Of a DNA stretch of 64,000 nucleotides, positions 61,018 to 64,000 are shown piece after piece; the stretch's first letter is position 1, and every line of letters begins with the position of its first letter. The DNA is from Amycolatopsis viridis. GTDB lineage: Bacteria > Actinomycetota > Actinomycetes > Mycobacteriales > Pseudonocardiaceae. The DNA lies in contig NZ_JAANOU010000001.1 of NCBI RefSeq assembly GCF_011758765.1, positions 682,001-746,000 on the forward strand, written 5' to 3'. Below the pieces are notes generated by a model. That model was not told the origin of the DNA, searched no databases, and was given only the letters and a program-made list of their open reading frames with translations. A program made the translations under genes and the position numbers.

Positions 61018-62702
61018 CGACGGCGGGGCACGTCGACCACGGCAAGTCGACGCTGGTGGAGCGGCTCACCGGCACCTGGCCGGACCGGCTCGCCGAGGAG
61101 CAGCGCCGCGGCCTGACGATCGAGCTGGGCTTCGCGTGGACGGAGATCGACGGGCGGCGGCTGGCCTTCGTGGACGTGCCCGGTCACGAACGGTTCGTCC
61201 CGAACATGCTGGCGGGGGTCGGGCCGGTGCCGGCGGTGGTGTTCGTCGTCGCCGCGGACGAGGGGTGGATGCCGCAGTCGGCCGAGCACCTGGCGGCGTT
61301 GCGGGCGCTCGGTGTCCGGCACGCGCTGCTCGTCGTGACGAAGGCGGATCTGGCCGACCCGCGGCCCGCGCGGGAGGAAGCGCTTTCCCACCTGGCGGCC
61401 CTGGGCCGGTGCGACGCGGTGGCCGTCGGGCGGGGCGGGGACCTGGGGCCGTTGCGGCGGGCGTTGTGCGCGCTGGTCGACCGGTTGCCCGCGCCCGATC
61501 CGGCGGCGGACGTCCGGCTGTGGGTGGACCGGGCGTTCACGGTGCGCGGCGCCGGGACGGTGGTGACCGGGACGCTGGCCGGCGGCACCCTGCGGGCCGG
61601 GGACGAGCTGGAGCTCGCCGGGGAGCGGGTGAGCGTGCGTGGCTTGCAGGCGCTCGGGACCGGGGAACGCGAGGTGACGGCGGTCGCGCGGGTCGCGGTG
61701 AACCTGCGCGGTGTGGACCGCGGCCAGGTGCGGCGGGGCGATGCCCTGCTCACCCCGGGGGCGTGGGTGCACACGTCGGAGGTGGACGTGGCCGTGCGCG
61801 CCCAGGGCGAGTTGCACCGGGAACTCGTGCTGCACCTGGGCGCGGCCGCGGTCGCGGTGCATGTCCGTCCACTCGGGACGGACGCGGCGCGGTTGCGGCT
61901 GCGGGAGCCGTTGCCGCTGCGGATCGGGGACACCGGGTTGCTGCGAGATCCGGGCGAGCACCGCATCGCAGCCGGTGTCACGGTGCTGGACGTGCGGCCG
62001 CCGCCGCTGAGGCGCCGCGGGTCGGCGCGGGCGCGGGCGGCGGAGCTGGCCTCCGGGCGCGTCGCGCCACCGCCGATCGCGCGGGCGGCTGAACTGCGGG
62101 CGATGGGCTTTCCGTTGACCGGTAAGCGGATCGGTGACTGGGTCGTCGATGACGAGGCGATGACGCGGGCGCGCGAGCGGGCGCTGTCGCGGTTCGACGA
62201 GTGGTCCCGCCGCAACCCGGTGGCGGCCGGCATGCCGGTGGAGGCACTGCGCCAGGCACTCGACCTTCCCGCGGCCGAGCTGGTGCGGGCGGCACTGGAC
62301 GGAACCGGGCTGGAGGTCGCGGACGGGCTCGTCCGCCGTCCCGGCGCCGGGTTGCCGCCGCGGGTCCTGTCCGCGCTGGCGCGGCTGGACGAGCGGTTCC
62401 GGTCGCAGCCGTTCCGCGCGCCCGAGGCCGACGACCTCGCCGGGCTGGGATTGGGCGCGCGGGAACTGGCGGCGGCCGTGCGCGCCGGACGGCTGGTCCG
62501 GATCGCGGACGGCGTGTTCCTCGGCCCGGACGCCCCGGCCCGCGCCGCCGAGGCGCTGGCCGCGCTGACCCAGCCGTTCACGGTCAGCGAGGCCCGGCGC
62601 GCGCTCGGTACGACGCGCCGCGTGGCCGTGCCACTGCTGGAGCTGCTCGACGCCCGGCGGATCACCGCGCAGGCCCCCGATTCCCGCCGCCACCTGCGCT
62701 GA
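61005..62702 (+). CDS. selB: Selenocysteine-specific elongation factor SelB
   Basis: 565 residues. G1 AGHVDHGKSTL, switch II DVPGHERFVP and G4 TKAD form the EF-Tu-like GTPase, followed by beta-barrel domains and C-terminal winged helices (residues ~370-565) that bind the SECIS hairpin. The start GTG at 61005 lies inside selA. It is somewhat shorter than E. coli SelB but has the complete domain order. Confidence 0.95.
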   Translation: MYVVATAGHVDHGKSTLVERLTGTWPDRLAEEQRRGLTIELGFAWTEIDGRRLAFVDVPGHERFVPNMLAGVGPVPAVVFVVAADEGWMPQSAEHLAALRALGVRHALLVVTKADLADPRPAREEALSHLAALGRCDAVAVGRGGDLGPLRRALCALVDRLPAPDPAADVRLWVDRAFTVRGAGTVVTGTLAGGTLRAGDELELAGERVSVRGLQALGTGEREVTAVARVAVNLRGVDRGQVRRGDALLTPGAWVHTSEVDVAVRAQGELHRELVLHLGAAAVAVHVRPLGTDAARLRLREPLPLRIGDTGLLRDPGEHRIAAGVTVLDVRPPPLRRRGSARARAAELASGRVAPPPIARAAELRAMGFPLTGKRIGDWVVDDEAMTRARERALSRFDEWSRRNPVAAGMPVEALRQALDLPAAELVRAALDGTGLEVADGLVRRPGAGLPPRVLSALARLDERFRSQPFRAPEADDLAGLGLGARELAAAVRAGRLVRIADGVFLGPDAPARAAEALAALTQPFTVSEARRALGTTRRVAVPLLELLDARRITAQAPDSRRHLR

Positions 62703-62775
62703 GCTGCGCCGGCACGCTGGTTTCGCTCGGAAGCGTGACGGGTACTCGACTCTCGGTGAGGGAGAGGAGCTCGTC

Positions 62776-63261
62776 ATGGACACGAACGCCTATGTGGCCT
62801 TCCTGGTGGTGGGGGCGCTCATCGTCATGATCGACGGCCAGTTCGTCTACCACAGCGGAAAGCGGTACCTGGCGAACGGGCAGGGCGAATCGGAATCCGG
62901 GGCGTCCATGGCCAGGCTGGTCGCGGTGCTGTTCCACATCGCGACGCTGGGCGTGCTCGCGCTCATCTCGACGATCGGTTTCCCCGGCGGCACCTCGGCA
63001 ACGGCCATCGTGGGGCGCATCGGGGTGTTCCTGCTGGTCCTGGCGCTGGCTCACGGCATCACCATCGCCGTGCTGGCGCGTCAGCGCGAGGAGCAGGTCG
63101 TCGAGCAGATCAACACGCGGATGAACGCGCCGGCGCAGCGCCCGGCGGACCACTCGCTGAACGACCCCGTCGTCTCGCCGGTGCCCGGCCAGGAGGGTCG
63201 CGACCCGCGGGTCAGCCCCAGCCTGGAAAGCGGCGCCCCGTACACGACCGACCGGTACTGA
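62776..63261 (+). CDS. Hypothetical membrane protein
   Basis: 161 residues with three hydrophobic helices (VAFLVVGALIVMIDGQFVY, ARLVAVLFHIATLGVLALI, IGVFLLVLALAHGITIAVL) and a polar C-terminal tail of ~55 residues (APAQRPADHSL...). No family named. ATG 62776 follows GAGAGGAG. It is the gene after selB with a 73-nt gap, probably an independent unit. Confidence 0.75.
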   Translation: MDTNAYVAFLVVGALIVMIDGQFVYHSGKRYLANGQGESESGASMARLVAVLFHIATLGVLALISTIGFPGGTSATAIVGRIGVFLLVLALAHGITIAVLARQREEQVVEQINTRMNAPAQRPADHSLNDPVVSPVPGQEGRDPRVSPSLESGAPYTTDRY

Positions 63262-63268
63262 CCGCCCG

Positions 63269-63652
63269 TCACCAGTGGCCGGGCACCGGTGCGGCCTCCT
63301 CGCCGGTGCCCGGCCACGGTGGTGCCGTCACGGCGACCACCTGGAGGCCGGCCGGCCCGCCGCGGAACTGGAACGCCGTGCCGAGCGGGATGGTCAGGCA
63401 GGTGCCGGGCCGCAGTTCGGTGATCTCCTCGCGCCCGTCCTGCCCGCGCCACAGGCGGCCGCTGCCGCCGACGACGTACCAGATCTCCTCGACGGTGGCG
63501 TGCTCGACGGCCCGCGAGACCTGCCCCGGGGCGAGCGCGAAGTGGGCGAAGCTCGCCACCGCGGGCAGGGTGCACAGCGGACGGACCGTGGACCCGTCGG
63601 GTGCGGTGACCTCGGCGCTGTCCGCGACGTGCGTGGTGGTGAACGGGGTCAC
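63269..63652 (-). CDS. Cupin-domain protein
   Basis: 127 residues of a single cupin barrel: motif 1 HATVEEIWYVVGGSGRLWRG with the metal-ligand His/Glu, motif 2 PGTCLTIPLGTAFQFRG. The second His of motif 2 is replaced (GTAFQF), so metal binding may be altered. Start GTG 63652. Function unknown. Confidence 0.85.
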   Translation of the reverse strand: MTPFTTTHVADSAEVTAPDGSTVRPLCTLPAVASFAHFALAPGQVSRAVEHATVEEIWYVVGGSGRLWRGQDGREEITELRPGTCLTIPLGTAFQFRGGPAGLQVVAVTAPPWPGTGEEAAPVPGHW

Positions 63653-63704
63653 CCGCCCACCGTAGGGTCACCCGCCCGGTCGCAGCGACCCGTGGCGGGC
63701 GGGT

Positions 63705-64000
63705 TCAGCCGCAAATGGCGCCCTGCGCGGCGGAACCGACCAGTCGCGCGTACTTGGCCAGTACCCCGGTCCGCCGGGGCGGCTCCGGCATCTGCCAGCC
63801 CGCCCGGCGCTCCGCCAGCTCCTCGGGCGTGATGCCCAGGTCGAGTGTCCTGGCCTCCATGTCGAGGACGATCGGGTCGCCGTCGCGGACGAAGGCGATC
63901 GGCCCGCCGTGCGCGGCTTCCGGCGCGACGTGCCCGATGCACAACCCGGTGGTGCCGCCGGAGAACCGGCCGTCGGTGAGCAGCAGGACCTCCTTGCCCA
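63705..64000 (-). CDS. ilvD: Dihydroxy-acid dehydratase IlvD, C-terminal part (runs off the window)
   Basis: The last ~98 residues of an IlvD/Edd protein: [52 protein letters not shown] and [13 protein letters not shown] at the end. RFSGGTTG and IGHVAPEA are active-site segments that bind substrate near the Fe-S cluster. It catalyses a late step in branched-chain amino-acid synthesis. The start lies beyond position 64000. Confidence 0.95.
   Translation of the reverse strand, partial: GKEVLLLTDGRFSGGTTGLCIGHVAPEAAHGGPIAFVRDGDPIVLDMEARTLDLGITPEELAERRAGWQMPEPPRRTGVLAKYARLVGSAAQGAICG

Noticed and set aside
1-64000. Insertion sequences or prophage
   Set aside because: No transposase, integrase or phage structural gene, and no long terminal inverted repeats were found.

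Overview
The window is 64 kb of very GC-rich DNA with GTG and TTG starts, dense 1-4 nt gene overlaps, a CarD-linked isoprenoid cassette, ClpC, a mycobacterial-type haem oxygenase (MhuD), beta carbonic anhydrase and MutY. This gene content, and the shared neighbourhood with Mycobacterium tuberculosis (blocks around clpC1-mhuD-mutY-canB and rlmB-cysS-ispF-ispD-carD-lpqE-radA), points to a high-GC actinobacterium, most likely Pseudonocardiales (Amycolatopsis or a relative). The genus is an inference from gene style. No prophage, insertion sequence or CRISPR array is seen.

Layout. 0-17.3 kb: a mycothiol-type DinB/MDMPI protein, an iron-regulated FhuF-like reductase, clpC, a large AfsR/BTAD regulator with an internal 9-bp minisatellite, a DrrAB-like exporter, an EEP hydrolase, a LysR/SDR pair, a sirtuin coupled to mhuD, an AAA ATPase with a hydrolase, then mutY and carbonic anhydrase. 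17.4-26.3 kb: a LacI regulator, a ZnuABC-like metal importer, and an envelope group (AlgX-like SGNH protein and two DUF445 membrane proteins in one operon, divergent from a DivIVA-like coiled coil with eight 11-residue repeats). 26.6-36.8 kb: a polyol/rare-ketose catabolic island with MFS permease, two FGGY kinases, a DhaKL-type kinase, RpiB-like isomerase, 2-hydroxyacid dehydrogenase, class II aldolase, two phosphatases and a DeoR regulator; the DhaKL gene carries an apparent 1-nt frameshift. 36.8-39.1 kb: two decayed genes and an MBOAT acyltransferase.

39.2-46.5 kb is the housekeeping block rlmB-cysS-HAD-ispF-ispD-carD (minus) with lpqE-radA (plus). 46.5-52.4 kb holds an OtsB-GH15 fusion, otsA, a ThrE-type exporter and tRNA-Thr(TGT). 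52.4-58.6 kb contains decayed DNA with repeats, small genes, an ECF42-type sigma factor with its DGPF-domain partner, a CoA-binding protein and a KAP-like membrane NTPase. 58.6-62.7 kb is a complete selenocysteine locus: selD divergent from tRNA-Sec, selA and selB. The window ends inside ilvD.

The most interesting items are the polyol island with two related candidate DeoR operators, the DivIVA-like hendecad protein beside the DUF445/SGNH operon, the trehalose phosphatase-GH15 fusion, the Sec locus whose selD appears co-transcribed with a KAP NTPase, an IspD lacking its canonical nucleotide-binding loop, and a 13-bp palindrome that recurs five times. All calls are from reading the sequence; no database search was run.
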